DNA from: Armadillidium nasatum
Taxonomy: Eukaryota; Arthropoda; Malacostraca; Isopoda; Armadillidiidae
Assembly (NCBI GenBank): GCA_009176605.1
Contig: SEYY01000820.1
Coordinates: 5,001 to 69,000, forward strand
Direction of reading: 5' to 3'
Length of the DNA: 64,000 bases
Shown: positions 43,746 to 61,200 of the stretch, one piece after another
Layout: every line of letters starts with the position of its first letter
How positions within the stretch are numbered: position 1 is the first letter of the stretch
Program-made: the position numbers and the translations under genes
Notes under the pieces: model-generated
Seen by the model: only the letters and a program-made list of their open reading frames with translations
What the model was told of the DNA's origin: nothing
The model's database searches: none

Positions 43746-44480
43746 GTTTTCTGTTTGGGAGTAACTCTGACTCTCCTTCACAAGGATACCTTCATAAAAT
43801 TCTTTGGGTCACATATAACTTATATTTCATTTCAGAATTGTGCAAAATCTCTCTAGTTCATTTATACGCACATTATAATTTCATTTAAAGATTTTTTTTT
43901 TTTTTCGAAATACGTTCAGGAGTCTTGCAGAAGCTTTTTTTAACCTTAATCTAGAAATTAAACCTTTTTGAAGAGTTTCTCTCTTAAGATTGAACTCAGG
44001 CCCTTTGATATTGAGTTCGATTCGCTACAAAATATTCAAAGCAAGGTCAAGAATTTTTCTCTTTCTACTCTTAGATAGAAAGGAAAAGCACTACTAGTGT
44101 TTTTCAAGGTTAGATTGCATCCTCTTTTCCTTTTCTACTTGTAATTAAGGACCTTCTAATGTCATTTTTCATATCCATTCATGTTGATTACAGTAACTTA
44201 CTTTTTATTTATAAGTATAAAAAGGTAGCTTTAGAAAAATAACTGATTTTTCTCTCTTTCAAATGGGTACGTCAAAAAAATGGTGGTTTTCAGTATTTCA
44301 AAAACTATTTCTTTTATTTATCTACTCAATGCATTCATCTACAAACTTTTTGGAAATTACCCAACTCTACTTTCTACTCTCCCTATTATATATTTGTATT
44401 TCTTTTTCTTCTGATCTATATTGGTGGGATCATATTGTTTCTCTTAAATAAAAATTCTTCTAAAAGGTAAGTTGTTCTAA
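43746..44480 (+). mobile_element. LINE family J relic, heavily decayed
   Basis: Near 44090-44170 fragments such as FQGLDCILFSFST...NVIFHIHSC follow the order VPQGSVLSP...FINDLL...SPIHSYA of the RT. The frame 44263-44451 (MGTSKKWWFSVFQK..., YWWDHIVSLK) parallels [16 protein letters not shown] and SWKDHITSL of the copy at 21.9 kb. Identification rests on order and spacing rather than close match. Confidence 0.45.
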
Positions 44481-44509
44481 GACACTTTTTGAACTAATTT
44501 CAAACCATA

Positions 44510-44985
44510 TTACGTGATTGATCAAAGAAGTACGACCGAAAGTCTGACCAACTTTGGACACTGAAATGTCACAAACGTTTCCTCGAAATACGCTGGAGTC
44601 TTTCTTGGAAGACTTGAAAAGATATAAGAGGATACAGTGATAAGAAAGCATTCGGAAGAACCCAGAGGAGGATAGAGTTTGACAGTATAAGGAGAAGGAT
44701 TAGAAGTTTAAAAGAAGGTCAAGAATGTTGGGTTTATCTCAAAGACGATCAGGGATACTAGTAGGGAGCTGCACCCACTACTCAAGGTCGTTTTGGATGG
44801 AGAATTGAAAGGCACGTTCACGCTTCAGTATCATGAAAACTTGAAGAAAGTCAATTGGCGGTGGTGAACATTTAAATCACTTAATATGATAATTTCTGAG
44901 AAAGGAGAAGAAGAGAGAATGTTTTCTGTTTTGGAGTTTAGATAATCAAAGAATTTAGGATAGTCAGTAAATTAGAGATAAATAA
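44510..44985 (-). mobile_element. LINE family J endonuclease-domain relic
   Basis: Closely similar over about 400 bp to 63610-64000 (shared words gaaatgtcacaaacgtttcc, agagtttgacagtataagga). On the minus strand both follow the endonuclease region of the 49.5-50.4 kb LINE (order: I-I-x-G-D, T-F/F-Q-F-S-I-Q-N-D-L-E-Q-L, R-I-P-D). Strongly decayed. Confidence 0.6.
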
Positions 44986-45154
44986 ACAGAACAAATGAAT
45001 TTAGACGTAGAATGGCAAGAGAGCTTTATCCACAAGTGGAAAATTCAGAATTCTCCAGATTAAAAGACACAAGAGTAAATAAAATTGTAGCTCACATATT
45101 TTATTTTGCTTTAATTAAATTTTATTCACTGCATATCCCATATATCACACACAC

Positions 45155-45271
<117 letters not shown>

Positions 45272-45379
45272 TTTTTTTTTTTTAATAATAATAATTAATG
45301 CAGTAATCAATAATACAGAAGGTGTACAGCAATGTAAAATAATTATTATTTTCTTTAAAATTGATTTTTAGGTAACATT

Positions 45380-47265
45380 TTCCAAATGAAAACCAGGCAC
45401 TGTAATAAATCATTAATATCAAAATATTTAAAAAAAGTGAGATTGAAGAAAATATTTTGCTTTGTCAAGTTGCAATTGATGAAATAATCTACGGATTGAA
45501 AATAAGCTCTAAGACATCTAATTTAAAACACCATTTGCAAAGGCAACATCTTGAAATCTCGGGAAAGTAGTAGTAGGAAGAAAACAAAAGAAAGGTTACA
45601 CCAGTTACCCAAAACACTTCATGTATACAACTTTCTATTTCAAAATTTGTATTAAGTCAAAAGGTGACTATCAATGACAGTTGAAAAATTTAAAACTGAT
45701 AATAACCAAATGGTTGTAAAAGAAGAGTGCCAATAAAATTCTTTTCCTCTCCAGCATTTACTGGAATAAATGGAGAATTTGAAAAAAAATTAAGCGTTCC
45801 TATGGAAAGGTGTGAATGATGTCGGAAAAATTGTGAAGCTGAAAGGCAGAAAAAGTGCTGAAACAAATGTTTCGTGTGAAATTTTTTTTCTAATAATGGA
45901 TGCTTGTACTAGACAGAGAATAAATTCTTTTGCAATGTATTTCCAATTAACCAACCAAATTATGAAATAACAATTAATTTATCCATTCGAGAAACGCAAG
46001 CACAACATACTTCAGAATTTATAAGAAATATAGTTCAAGTTCTCAAAGAGTTTGGACTTACTAAAGAGCAAGTTTTTGGATGCAATAGATAAACTCAATG
46101 GAGACTTCTCTGAAGTAGTTAATTCGAATTTACATTGTGAATTCTAAATATGTATCCTGACCCAGAAAATTGTGAAGGTGGTTTTGAAATGGAATTAAAT
46201 GAAGGTGTGGAATCTGCTTTCACTGCTCTAAAAATAGAACATATGTGATGTGTTGTACATACGTTACAGCTTGCTATCAGAGACGGTTTGAAAGGACATG
46301 TTCATAATCTTATAGCTAATGTACGTCAAATTGCTTTGACTGCATGAACACCAAAAGTTGAATCTATATTAAAACATAAAAGAGGAAAAGTTGCTACTAT
46401 ATTTTCGACCAATAAACTAGGTAGGGCAGTACTTACCTATTGATTAAATGCGTTTTAGAACTAAAGAAAACATAAATTGACATGGCTTATCCAGACAAAC
46501 AATGATTGATTTTCAATGGTGTGTAGAAAGGCTTGAAGCAATCCTTCATCTAAAAGATTACAAGCAGCTGAGTTAACCTCTAGCTTCTTTTATAAAAAGT
46601 GGCAAAAACTATGCTGACATTTTCTGAAATAAGTGGAATAATTGCAGATGCAATTAAAGAGTCAATAGAAAAAAGAGAGAAAGTTTTCCTTAATAATGAA
46701 GTATTACTTGCTGCAATTTATATTGATTCTATGTACCAGGATTACTCTGAATGATGTACAGGCTAGTCGGGGAAAGATAGCATTGATTAATATAATACTT
46801 CAAAACGATCAGCAACTCAAAAAAAAAAAAAGGAAGTGAAAAATGCCAAGCACTTAATGTAATTAATGAACTTAATATAAACCAACCTTCAACTTCGTCA
46901 TCCTCTTTAAATTTCGAGGATGAAGCAGATTATGAAAAGTTCTTTAATATGAAAGCCAAACACCGTTGGACTGTAGGAAAATTAGATAGTAAACGAGGTT
47001 CTCCTATTGTTAAATTTAAGCTTGATATATCTCATGCTTTGTCTGTTACGGAGAAAATTTATAGATTATGAAAGCTAAGTGCTTAAAAGGCAATTCCACA
47101 TTACCCAAAAATAATTCAGGATATTACTTATGCAGTAACTTCAATGCCAATGACGCTAGTGAGTGTAGAATGCTTATTTTCAAAATTTTCAAAATTATAA
47201 TTTTTCAAATAGGATGAGTTGTCTGTAATAGTGTTTATTGTTTGTGAAAGGAGAGCATTCTTCGA
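45380..47265 (+). pseudogene. BED-hAT transposase relic in copy D intron
   Basis: Interrupted + frames give a BED finger tail (KTSNLKHHLQRQHLEI, near 45505-45560), a core segment (KIEHM...CVVHTLQLAIRDGLKGH, near 46225-46310), FQWCVERLEAI (46515), LAAIYIDSMYQDYSE (46710), and the hATC dimerisation block HYPKIIQDITYAVTSMPMT with VSVECLFSKFSKL and DELSVI (47095-47230). This order is that of a full hAT transposase of about 600 residues, with about ten or more stops and shifts. No terminal inverted repeats could be found; the right side meets (AT)n at 47284. Confidence 0.75.
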
Positions 47266-47282
47266 GTAGAAGAATGCTGGGA

Positions 47283-47437
<155 letters not shown>

Positions 47438-47522
47438 TTTACAAAACGCCACCACTCACGGGCAGAGCCCTTTTCAAGGAGGGGGCACACACATAATGAC
47501 AAACTCACACAAACACACACAC

Positions 47523-48617
47523 CTAACGCACAGCCCTCAGGTGGGCGCAGACGGAAGACTTGAAGAGTGGAAGATTAAATACAGTTGGAAAAATAGAAGA
47601 TGGTAGAGAATTCCACAGAATAGAGGTGGCTGGAAAGAAGGAGGTACCACAACGGGCTAGCCTGGGATTCCCTACGTCCACACAAAATTGGTGCGAAAGC
47701 AGGGCACCCCTTGTGCAACGAGGACGACGCAACGGTGGAGGAATGCGAGAGGCCAATTCCCTCGAGCACCTGCCATTGTAGTACCTGTAGAAAAGAGATA
47801 GCGCGCCAACGTCACGTCGCAGGGACAGAGGGTCAAGAGAGTTTGAAAGTAGGGGACAGTTTATTAATCTCATAGCTTTTGACTCAACCCTATCCAGAAG
47901 AGAGGAGGAGCCAGAGCCCCCCCAAATGTGAGAACAGTACTCCATACAAGGGCGAATGAGACCCTTATATATCTGGAGTAACTGCTCAGAAGAAAAAAAC
48001 TCTCGCAACCTGAACAGAACTCCCAGCTTCTTAGAGGCAGCTTTAGCAACCATTGTGATATGTGGTTTCCAAGACAGTTTGTTGTTTATGTTTAGACCAA
48101 GAATGTTAATGTTATTTACAGGTGAGACAGGAGAGCCATCGAAGAGGATAGGAAAGTTAGGAGGTGTTTTTGAGAGGGAGATGTAAAGAAGTTGAGTTTT
48201 TAAAGAGTTGAATTTCACAAGGTTGCTATGTCCCCACCGGGAAATTCCATCCAGATCGGCAAGAATAGAATCGGAAAGTTGAAGACGAGAAGCAAGTCTA
48301 GAAGCAAAAGAGGGAGCAGATTTGAAATGAGTAGAAGAATGCAGAGTTGAATCATCAGCATAAGAGTGAACAGAGTTAGAAGTGCAGTGGAGAAGATCGT
48401 TAATGAAAAGTAAGAACCCAGAACCCTGAGGAACACCACAGTTGACAGAAAAGGAGGAAGAGGTCGCTCCATCTACAACTGCCGAAATGGAACGATCTGA
48501 GAGAAAACTAGACAAGAGTAAGCAAAGAGAAGGAGGAAACCCAAAGGAAGGGAGCTTAGAGAGTAGCGACGCATGCCATACCCGGTCGAAAGCCTTGGAT
48601 ATGTCAAGCGCCACCAC
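47523..48617 (-). pseudogene. LINE family J, RT palm, thumb and C-terminal piece
   Basis: Open 364-codon piece containing DISKAFDRVW (motif A), CGVPQGS (B), SYADDST (C), LGVLFRLREFF and the family's C-terminal block FYRYYNGRCSRELASRIPPP and [13 protein letters not shown] small deletion follows VPQGS compared with the 21.9-kb copy ([15 protein letters not shown] versus VPQGSGFLLF). Confidence 0.85.
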
Positions 48618-48958
48618 ACAAGACTCCCCGAAATCCCTAAGGGCAGAAGACCATAGATCAGTGAGATAGGAAAGTATGTCACCAGTTTACCTCGAGCGAC
48701 GAAAGCCATACTGGTGATCAGAGAGAAGAGAATGAGACTCCAAATGATCCAGGAAATGAGAGTTGAGGAGAGTTTCAAAAATTTTAGATAGAACACAAGT
48801 GAGAGCTATAGGTCGATAGTTAGAAGGGTCAGAACGGCTACCTTTTTTCGGGATCGGCTGAACCAACGCACGCTTCCAGCATAGAGGAAAAGTATTAGTA
48901 TTAAGGCATAGAGAGTAGAGCTGAACGAGGACAGGGGCTAACTCGGAAGCACACTCCC

Positions 48959-49603
48959 TCAGAACACGAGGGGAATGCCATCCGGGCCACTGGCCTTCCT
49001 GACGTTCATAGATTTCAGGATCCCATGCACCCGATCATGAGTAATTATAGGTAGAGGCATGGGACACCTGAGAGGAGAAGGAGTAGGAGAAGGGATGCCA
49101 GAATCGAGCAGGGTGGAATTAGATGAAAAAAGGAGGCCGAAGAGATTAGCCTTTTCAGAAGGAGTATTAGCTATAGAACCATCAGAGCGAATAAGAGGAG
49201 GAAAGGCAGATTTACAGAAGTTGTTAGAGATATTTTTGACAAGAGGCCAGAAATTTTTATCAGTAGGAGAGCCATGGAGGTCAGCGCACTTCCTTTTAAT
49301 GAAAGTACGCTTAGTCCGTCGAAGAACATCCCTGCATCGATTCCGGGCTGAATGAAAATTAGCAAGAGTGATAGGAGAAGGAGTGTTTTTCCATTCACGA
49401 TAAGCATTGTCTCTCTCCCGGAGGGCAAGAGAACAATTACCATCGAACCAAGGATTTTGAGGAGAAAAAGATTTAGTTGAAGATGGAATGAATCTGCCCA
49501 TCCCTTCAAGGATCACTGCCCCTACCTTTTCAGCAGAGACAGAAGCGTCCCCCGAGACAAAGCAAGATTCACTCCAATGATAGTTAGCAAAGAAGCGGCG
49601 CAT
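48959..49603 (-). pseudogene. LINE family J, linker and RT entry piece
   Basis: Open 214-codon piece from the end of the endonuclease linker (PWFDGNCSLALRERDNAYRE) through DKNFWPLVKNISNNF and SEKANLFGLLFSSNSTL to MNVRKASGPDGIP. Confidence 0.85.
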
Positions 49604-50384
49604 TGCCCCCCAATTAGCCGATTAAAGTGCCAGAAAGTACGTTTAGGGCATGGTGGAGCTGTTGGAGAGAAAGCATTATAACTAAGAGCTATAAGATTAT
49701 GGTCAGAGTTACCAATAGGAGGGAAAATGGTGTATTTATAACTAGAAGGAGTAGTGGTGAAGCATAAATCAAGTGTATTCAAGAATTGGTTAGGACGATC
49801 TGGAATGTGTGTGGGTTCCCTAATCAACTGCTCCAGATCGTTAAGAATGCTGAAATGAATTGGCCTCCCTCCCACCTGTATCAGTATGAGAGGAACCCAA
49901 CCACTCAGTGTGGTGTACGTTGAAGTCCCCTAAATAGAGGACCTCAGCATTTGGATGAGAAGAAGTGACAGTCTCGTGAGTAGCAGTAAGATATTGAAAA
50001 AAGACTGGAAAATCTGTTCCATTAGGGGAGCAGTAGCAGAAGCACAAGATAATTGTAGTAGTAGGAAGACAGATTTTAAGCCATAAAACATCGAAATTAG
50101 GAGATTCTAGATTTACGAGACGTGTCACAGGAGTGTTAATGTTGATATAGGCACAGACTCCTCCATTTAGACGGAAATTGTGAAAAAAGTTGTAGTTAGA
50201 GACATTAAGATTGCTAGAGAAAGAATCCCTGTCCAGCTGGGTCTCAGACAGAAGTAAAAGGTTAGGAAGAGAGGTAGTGAGGTAGTGTTCAACAGACGCG
50301 ATATTAGAACGAAGGCCACGAACGTTAGCAAAGGTAATAGAAAGCCCCCGTCTACGCCCAGCCCCACGAACACTCAAATTAGGC

Positions 50385-50386
<2 letters not shown>
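49522..50386 (-). pseudogene. LINE family J, endonuclease domain (two pieces)
   Basis: 50386-49841 reads from MPNLSVRGAGRRR through GDFNVHHTEW to DTGGREANSFQHS; 49875-49522 continues with FSILNDLEQLIREPTHIPD and IGNSDHNLIAL. The two pieces overlap by one frame change. N, E (in SETQLD), D-x-N and S-D-H residues of AP endonucleases are present. Confidence 0.85.
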
Positions 50387-50391
<5 letters not shown>

Positions 50392-50419
<28 letters not shown>

Positions 50420-50520
50420 AGCACACACGCACACACTCAGACACGCACGCTCGCACACACGCACACACGCACTCACTAACTCACTCCGCAAGCGCACATG
50501 CACACACGCTAGCACACAAT
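50392..50520. repeat. Poly(A) and CA/CG-rich tract
   Basis: A run of about 26 A (50390-50416) is followed by a cacacgcacacac-type compound dinucleotide stretch. Confidence 0.85.
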
Positions 50521-50645
50521 ACTGTAACCTAATTAAAATAATTATTGTTAAAATTATTAAAACTATTAAAATCAATTTTGAAAATATTAAAACTATAATT
50601 ATTAAAACAAATAATGATGCAAAATTTATACTACAGAAATTCAAT

Positions 50646-51270
<625 letters not shown>

Positions 51271-51277
51271 TTACCTT

Positions 51278-51338
51278 TATTCTTCTTCTTCTTCTTCTTC
51301 TTCTTCTTCTTCTTCTTCTTCTTCTTCTTCTTCTTCTT

Positions 51339-51419
<81 letters not shown>

Positions 51420-51431
51420 GTTGTTGTTGTT
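51278..51431. repeat. Compound trinucleotide microsatellite (TTC)n(TTA)n(TTG)n
   Basis: About 90 bp of TTC, then about 50 bp of TTA, then four TTG, in perfect register. All long frames on either strand here are repeat artefacts. Confidence 0.97.
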
Positions 51432-53695
51432 ACTCGTCTTATTTTCATTCTCATGATTTCTTGATGTTTTTGTTTGTACCATCATAATTATTCTTTTAAT
51501 ATCTATAATTTTTTTCTTCCTTTTATATTCCTATTTTCCTCTTCTTTCTCCTACATACTGCGGTACGTATTACTAGTCTCTCAACTTGGAGTCTTCTGTC
51601 CTGGTTCTTATGCCGCTTTTCCTGTGCCGGTCTTGTGTCTACCTCAGTCTCCTTCCCTTGTGGGGGATGGTACAGGTGTAAAATTAGTACTTCAAGACAT
51701 TGACCAAGCCGCCGATTGTAGAGGGCCCTTGGCTAACCACCAAGGTGGCTGTCCTGCACTTCCGTATAAAATCTCTGGCTTCGCGTAACGTGCCATGTGA
51801 TGCATGAAAAGGCTCCGATCAAGAAGTTACGAGGGGCTCATCTGAGACCACACCCTCGGTCCACCACAAGGGAAGGTTCCTGAGTTTTGGATACAGGGTG
51901 ACCCTGGTTTCAGCGACTTTGCTACTAAGATATGTGTAATTTTACATTCATTATAGGTTTTATTGTCATTTTTGCTCATGTCTATTGCTGTGTTGATGAC
52001 AATATTTTTTCTTATAGTTGCGTCTAACTTGAAAAGCATCGTTAGAGAAGGGCGAACACCATCTCTCTTCTGACATCCCTCCCGCCCTTTCGTCGACATC
52101 TCTTAAGCCAGGGATACTCAGGAGCTCCATAGCCCTACTTATGTGGAGATCCTTAAATCCCACATTCCGTTTTGTTTTCGCACCTAATTCCACCCTCAAT
52201 AACAATGAATGTAATTACAAAATTTGCTTCCCGCCTGTTTCCTGCTCCCTCTGCCTCTTCCCAAGAAAGACGTCAAATACTTCCATCCTCTTTGAAATTC
52301 AAACCTCGACGTGTGGCCGTAAACCAACCAACTTCTCGCTTGGTTCTCTGATCCAAAACAGAGCGTTCTGAGTGACGTTTTATTTCCTCTATTTTTATTT
52401 GAGCTCTACTACTTAGCTTCAATTGATTGCACTTAGTCCTCTCAAACTACTGTAAACTTAGCTTTAGAAAATGCCCTCGGCCCTCCAAACCAGGAGGTGA
52501 CTTCAATAATGAATATATTCCTCCTTGTTCGTGCTGCTTTCATGGGTGAAAGTACAAAACTGGAACGTCTCTTCTCTTCTTGCCATTCTTGTCCTTTCCA
52601 CCCCGGACGTCATAAGAAATACCTCCAAGGGTACCATCTTTACCCTGAGGTACAAAACGATGAAACTAATGCCATTTTACATCACTGCACCGAAAATCTA
52701 TGACTGTCACTAGTGTGTTTAGATTTCTTCCCAACTAAAACAATCCCTACGAAATCGAATGCCAGACTGCGTCTTACGCCCAGTACTCCATTTCTTCCTA
52801 CTAAGGTGAAGGTCTGCTTTACCATTTACGATGTCTGCCCATATGTCCCCCGTCCGAAAATGTGTTTCCGCTGCCAAAGATCGGTCACATTCAGAAATAT
52901 TGCCCTTCTCTTCATACAATTGTTTCTTGTTGCAGAGGTGATCATCTCATCCCCTGTAACCCTCACACCTTGTCCGAACTGCAAAGGGGGGAGGGGGCCC
53001 TTCTGCCTCTTCCATCCATTGCTCTTCAAATAAACTCGAATTTCAGATCCTGGAATACTGCATGCACTCTTCTCAAGCTTGATCGTTGGGAGGCGATAAG
53101 TCGTGCCAGACAGAGAAACATTATCGTGTGTATGACGACTTTCAATCTTCCTACCTCTGAAGGAGTAGTAGTTTCCCTTCTTCGACCTCCATTATTCTTG
53201 GCTCTCTAATCTCGCTCCAACCGACCATCCCCTGAACCCCAATTGGGATCTCGACCTACTCCTGTACGTGCCTCTTCTCCGTGAGTAAACTGTCCTCCTA
53301 CATCTCCCGATATGACCCACGCCTCTCGTTCGTGGTGGATCACTGGAGCTGACATCTCTGAATCGTGTTGAATATCTTGCCAAAATCGACGCACATCCTG
53401 CTGGATTGCAAGAGAGCCAATCTTCTAAAACGCTCCTTTAACACCACCGGCAAAGGGTGTTTCTCCTACCGTTCCCAACAGTAAGTGCTACTCCTGTAAA
53501 CGAACTTCTCCAGTCTTTCTTAGGAAAACTTTGGATCTATCACGAACTAGCGTCCCCTTCCTTGAAGGTGGTTCTTCATCTATACGTCGAACCTTTTCCC
53601 TTCACTATCGAGCATTAGACTTCTTGAAGAACTGTAAATTCTATCAAGACCAGAATTCCTTTGACAGATTTCAAATATCTTTCTCTCAAAAAAAA
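51432..53695 (+). mobile_element. LINE 5' region and gag-like ORF1 relic
   Basis: A GC-richer block inside copy D's intron. Frames at 52141-52371 and 52713-53209 are open pieces. Near 52860-52990 the shifted frames read MCFRCQR...GHIQKYCPSLH then VSCCRGDHLIPCN, i.e. a C-x2-C-x4-H-x4-C zinc knuckle followed by a second one, as in ORF1 proteins of Jockey-, I- and R1-type LINEs. The upstream 51590-51900 part, with a TGCCGG and ccaccaaggtgg pair, may be its 5' UTR. Several breaks. Which LINE family here it belongs to is unknown. Confidence 0.55.
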
Positions 53696-54480
53696 AAAAA
53701 AATTTTTAATTTACGTTTCTTTTCTACTTGTCCACGATCATCTTTAAAATATGGATAAGTGACATTTTTGTAAGGTCATTCATTTTTAGACCAGTTTTAG
53801 AGAATCTCTTGATTTGCTCAGTAGAACTAGTTTTCTGAAAATATTCCAAAATATATTTTTAAGTTAATTGATTCTTATTTAACATGGCAGTTGTGTTTTC
53901 AATCAAAGTGTTTAACTGATAGAGGGTCATTCATATTCTGTTGTAAGAGAATTGTAAGCAGATTAAAAATGATAATAGTAATAAAAGCCCATTATTATAA
54001 CTGTTTTGTTATTACTGAAGAAAGTGTTTTCTAATAGGCTTAATTATACTAATGTACCTGCGTACGAATATTCTATTTAAATTCTATTAAAAACATAAAA
54101 ATTCTAAATAATTTTGGAAATTAAATTGTATTTTAACATTTTTAAAAATGAATGTAAAAATTAATATAAAACTAAATTTAAGTCACAAAACAAAAATTGC
54201 AGCTACAAAATTGATTTCAGTTTGTTGACATCTAAATATTTAGTTACAACAAAAAGCATCCTCAAAAATCTTTTTAAAACTTGGATGGTGACGTTATTTT
54301 CACTTGAAAATTGTTCGAGTTTTTCACTCTTAAAGTTTAGAATAGAAAACTATTTTTCTTCTTAATTTTTAGAAAAATTAAAAATTTAGTAAAATGTGAA
54401 CGGATAGAAAACGACTTCAAGAAAAGTATTTCAATTGTTGTGAACTTTCTTATTATGATCTTTTCATTTGTTTTCCTCAG
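53696..54480 (+). other. Copy D intron 3, 3' part
   Basis: AT-rich non-coding sequence ending in the ttttcctcag acceptor of the finger exon. It does not match copies B or C closely. Confidence 0.6.
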
Positions 54481-55320
54481 AGTGTTATCATCAATGCTGT
54501 TGAAGAAGAAAAGAATATTGAAGTGAAAAGTACTTCAAGAATCAAACCTCAGGGAGCAGTTGTGCATCAACAAAGCATTAAAAAGTATCATGTGGAAAAC
54601 CTCAGTTGCAGATTAAAAAATCATATGCTGACTCACAGCAATATAAAGTTGTACAAATGTTTTGACTGCTCCTATGAATGCAATCAGGAAGGAGACTTAA
54701 AAATACACATGCTTACACACACAAATGTAAAACTTTTTAAATGTTCTTACTGCTCTTATAAATGTAATCAGAATGGAAGCCTAAAAACACACATGCTTAC
54801 ACACGCAAACTTAAAATTATTTAAATGTTCTGACTGTTCTTATGAATGTAATCAAAAAGGAAACTTAAAAAGACACATGCTTACACACACAAATGTAAAA
54901 TTATTTAAATGTTCTGACTGCTCCTATGAATGTAATCAGAAAGGACACTTAAAATCACACATGCTTACACACACACATTTAAAACTATTTAAATGTTCTG
55001 ATTGCTCCTATGAATGTAATCATAAAGGAGACTTAAAAAGACACATACTTAAACACACAAATATAAAATTATTTAAATGTTCTGACTGTTCTTATGAATG
55101 TAATCTGAAAGGACACTTAAAATTGCACATGCTTACACATACACATGTAAAACTATTTAAATGTTCTGATTGCTCCTATGAATGTAATCTGAAAGGAAAT
55201 TTAATAAGACACATGCTTACACACACAAATGTAAAATTATTTAAATGTTCTGACTGCTCCTATGAATGTAATCAGAAAGGACACTTAAAAAGACACATGC
55301 TTAAGCATGAAAAAAAATAG
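54481..55320 (+). CDS. Copy D zinc-finger exon (eight C2H2 fingers, open)
   Basis: From acceptor ttttcctcag to TAG at 55318-55320, 279 codons, no breaks. It starts SVIINAVEEEKNIEVKSTSR and ...YHVENLSCR, then a partial first finger (CRLKNHMLTH: the middle of finger 1 is deleted), then eight regular fingers of form FKCSDCSYECNxKGxLKxHMLTH and ends KHEKK. The fingers are more uniform than in copy C. Helix -1/3/6 residues are Q-D-I, Q-S-T, Q-N-R, Q-H-S, H-D-R, L-H-L, L-N-R, Q-H-R, with G fixed at position 2. Linkers are TNVKLF or THLKLF type. Probably a nuclear DNA-binding protein. Spliced to exon 2 it would give 347 residues plus an unseen start. Confidence 0.85.
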   Translation, partial: SVIINAVEEEKNIEVKSTSRIKPQGAVVHQQSIKKYHVENLSCRLKNHMLTHSNIKLYKCFDCSYECNQEGDLKIHMLTHTNVKLFKCSYCSYKCNQNGSLKTHMLTHANLKLFKCSDCSYECNQKGNLKRHMLTHTNVKLFKCSDCSYECNQKGHLKSHMLTHTHLKLFKCSDCSYECNHKGDLKRHILKHTNIKLFKCSDCSYECNLKGHLKLHMLTHTHVKLFKCSDCSYECNLKGNLIRHMLTHTNVKLFKCSDCSYECNQKGHLKRHMLKHEKK

Positions 55321-59044
<3,724 letters not shown>

Positions 59045-59077
59045 AAAGATTAAACTCAAGAGGAGCAATTCAATTTA

Positions 59078-59733
<656 letters not shown>

Positions 59734-59739
59734 TTCAGC

Positions 59740-59990
59740 TCCCAGGTAGACATTATTTAGCCGTCAGTCGGCTCAGATTTGTTCTCGTTTCTCGTATCAG
59801 CAAAAGCGTTGCACCGCACCTCCTCAGCTTATCTAGGTGAAGGAATCCATGTTTCTTAGCACCTCCTCTACCTTCTCCTCGGTCTTCCTCTCGATGTTCT
59901 TCACTCCAGTCTCCACTCCCAACACCTCTTAACCACTCTTTGGTCATCCATTCTTTCCAGATGATCCATCCACCTTAGGTGAGCCTTTTT
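59740..59990 (-). mobile_element. LINE C-terminal fragment (RTE/craniate-type connector)
   Basis: The minus strand reads RWMDHLERMDDQRVVKRCWE and after a break SRGRPRRRWRRC. W-x-x-H-x-x-R-M-x-x-x-R followed by G-R-P-x-x-R-W is the C-terminal signature of many RTE- and similar LINE reverse transcriptases. The rest of the element is absent. Confidence 0.65.
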
Positions 59991-60480
59991 TTTTATCTTA
60001 TTTATAATACAGCAAAACCACATCCTTTTTCTAATTTGTTCATTCTCTCCCATTCTCTTTTACTCTTTCCCGGAATTGTTCTGAAGGGTCCCATTTCAGA
60101 AGCCGGTATCCTGTTTCTTGACCTCATGGTTGTCCTCCAGCACTCTTCTCTAAACATCAATATCAGTGTCAGAATGGTCTCAAAAATGACTTCTTTACCT
60201 GTAAAAGTACGTTCGCATCCTTCAGCAATGGATAGAAAACCCTACACAGCTACCATATTTGCAGATTCTCTTTGTGATGTCTATCCTCACCTCTTCTCTC
60301 CTCACATTTAGATTAGAATACCACCATAATAGAAGAAGAGAAAGGATGCAGTAAAAAGAGCTTTAAACAAAAGTACAGTTACCTATGAACATAATAATGA
60401 AAACTTAAGGAAGGCATAGAAAAACCTGTATGATATGGATAGTTAAAAAAAAAAGCTTATGATAGTGTCCCTCAATTAGA
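59991..60480. other. Mixed relics
   Basis: Pyrimidine-rich sequence with no gene. At about 60448-60480 a + frame reads KKAYDSVPQLD, like RT motif A of a LINE (K-A-Y/F-D-S-V), preceded by an A-rich stretch. Too short to classify. Confidence 0.35.
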
Positions 60481-61200
60481 TTAACCTCTTATACCTTAAC
60501 CTTCTCTGTTTATACTGTTAAACTCTTTCCTCCTCTTGGTTCATCCGATTACCTTAACTCCGTTTCTTTTCTCTCCAAGTCTTTCCCCAAGAACGGCTCC
60601 TGCCTTTGGCGAAATGTTTCAGACACTACAGTGTTGCTAACTGATCTGACTTGCAATTAATTGTACTTCTCTGATTTCTTATGGAATGATTGCTGCTCCC
60701 GTGGGAGGATCCGTCCCTCAGAATGTGCTGAGCGCATAACCGGTGATTTGCTCTGGCATGGATGGGGTACATTCAAGATTCATTCCCTTCAATTAAACCT
60801 AATAAACCTTGATTTAACTTTACTTGTTCTCGTGTTATCCGCCGCAGAAATGCTTTATTCAGAGAGTACATTCGTCTTCAAACCCTGGGAATTCATTCAT
60901 CTTATATTTCATCCCGGAATTGTTCATAATCTATTCGTGACATTTGGTCCAGAAAACCTTTCTCTCTTTTAAATGTAATAAATTTTCTGGCATTTTGCAA
61001 AAAATGTCAACAATAACTTTGTTTCTCTAGCATCATCTGAAGGTACAACTACCATTTTACCTTCTACTAAAGCTGAACTCTTCGCTCAAACTTTTGCTTC
61101 TAACTCTACCTTAGATGATTCCTGAGTTATTAATCTTCTTTCATCCCCCTCCAGCTAATTTATGCCTAATATTTTAAGAAATAAAATAAACTCATCTCTT
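60481..61200 (+). mobile_element. LINE family J relic (endonuclease end and linker)
   Basis: + frames read KLFPPLGSSDYLNSVSF near 60510-60560 (the S-D-H region), then a linker, and near 60985-61125 FWHFAKNVNNNFVSLAS and STKAELFAQTFASNSTLDDS, in line with FWPLVKNISNNF and SEKANLFGLLFSSNSTLLDS of the 49-kb copy. Many breaks. Confidence 0.65.

Noticed and set aside
47560-50479. Plus-strand frames across the 47.5-50.4 kb LINE
   Set aside because: They are shadows of the minus-strand endonuclease and RT frames.
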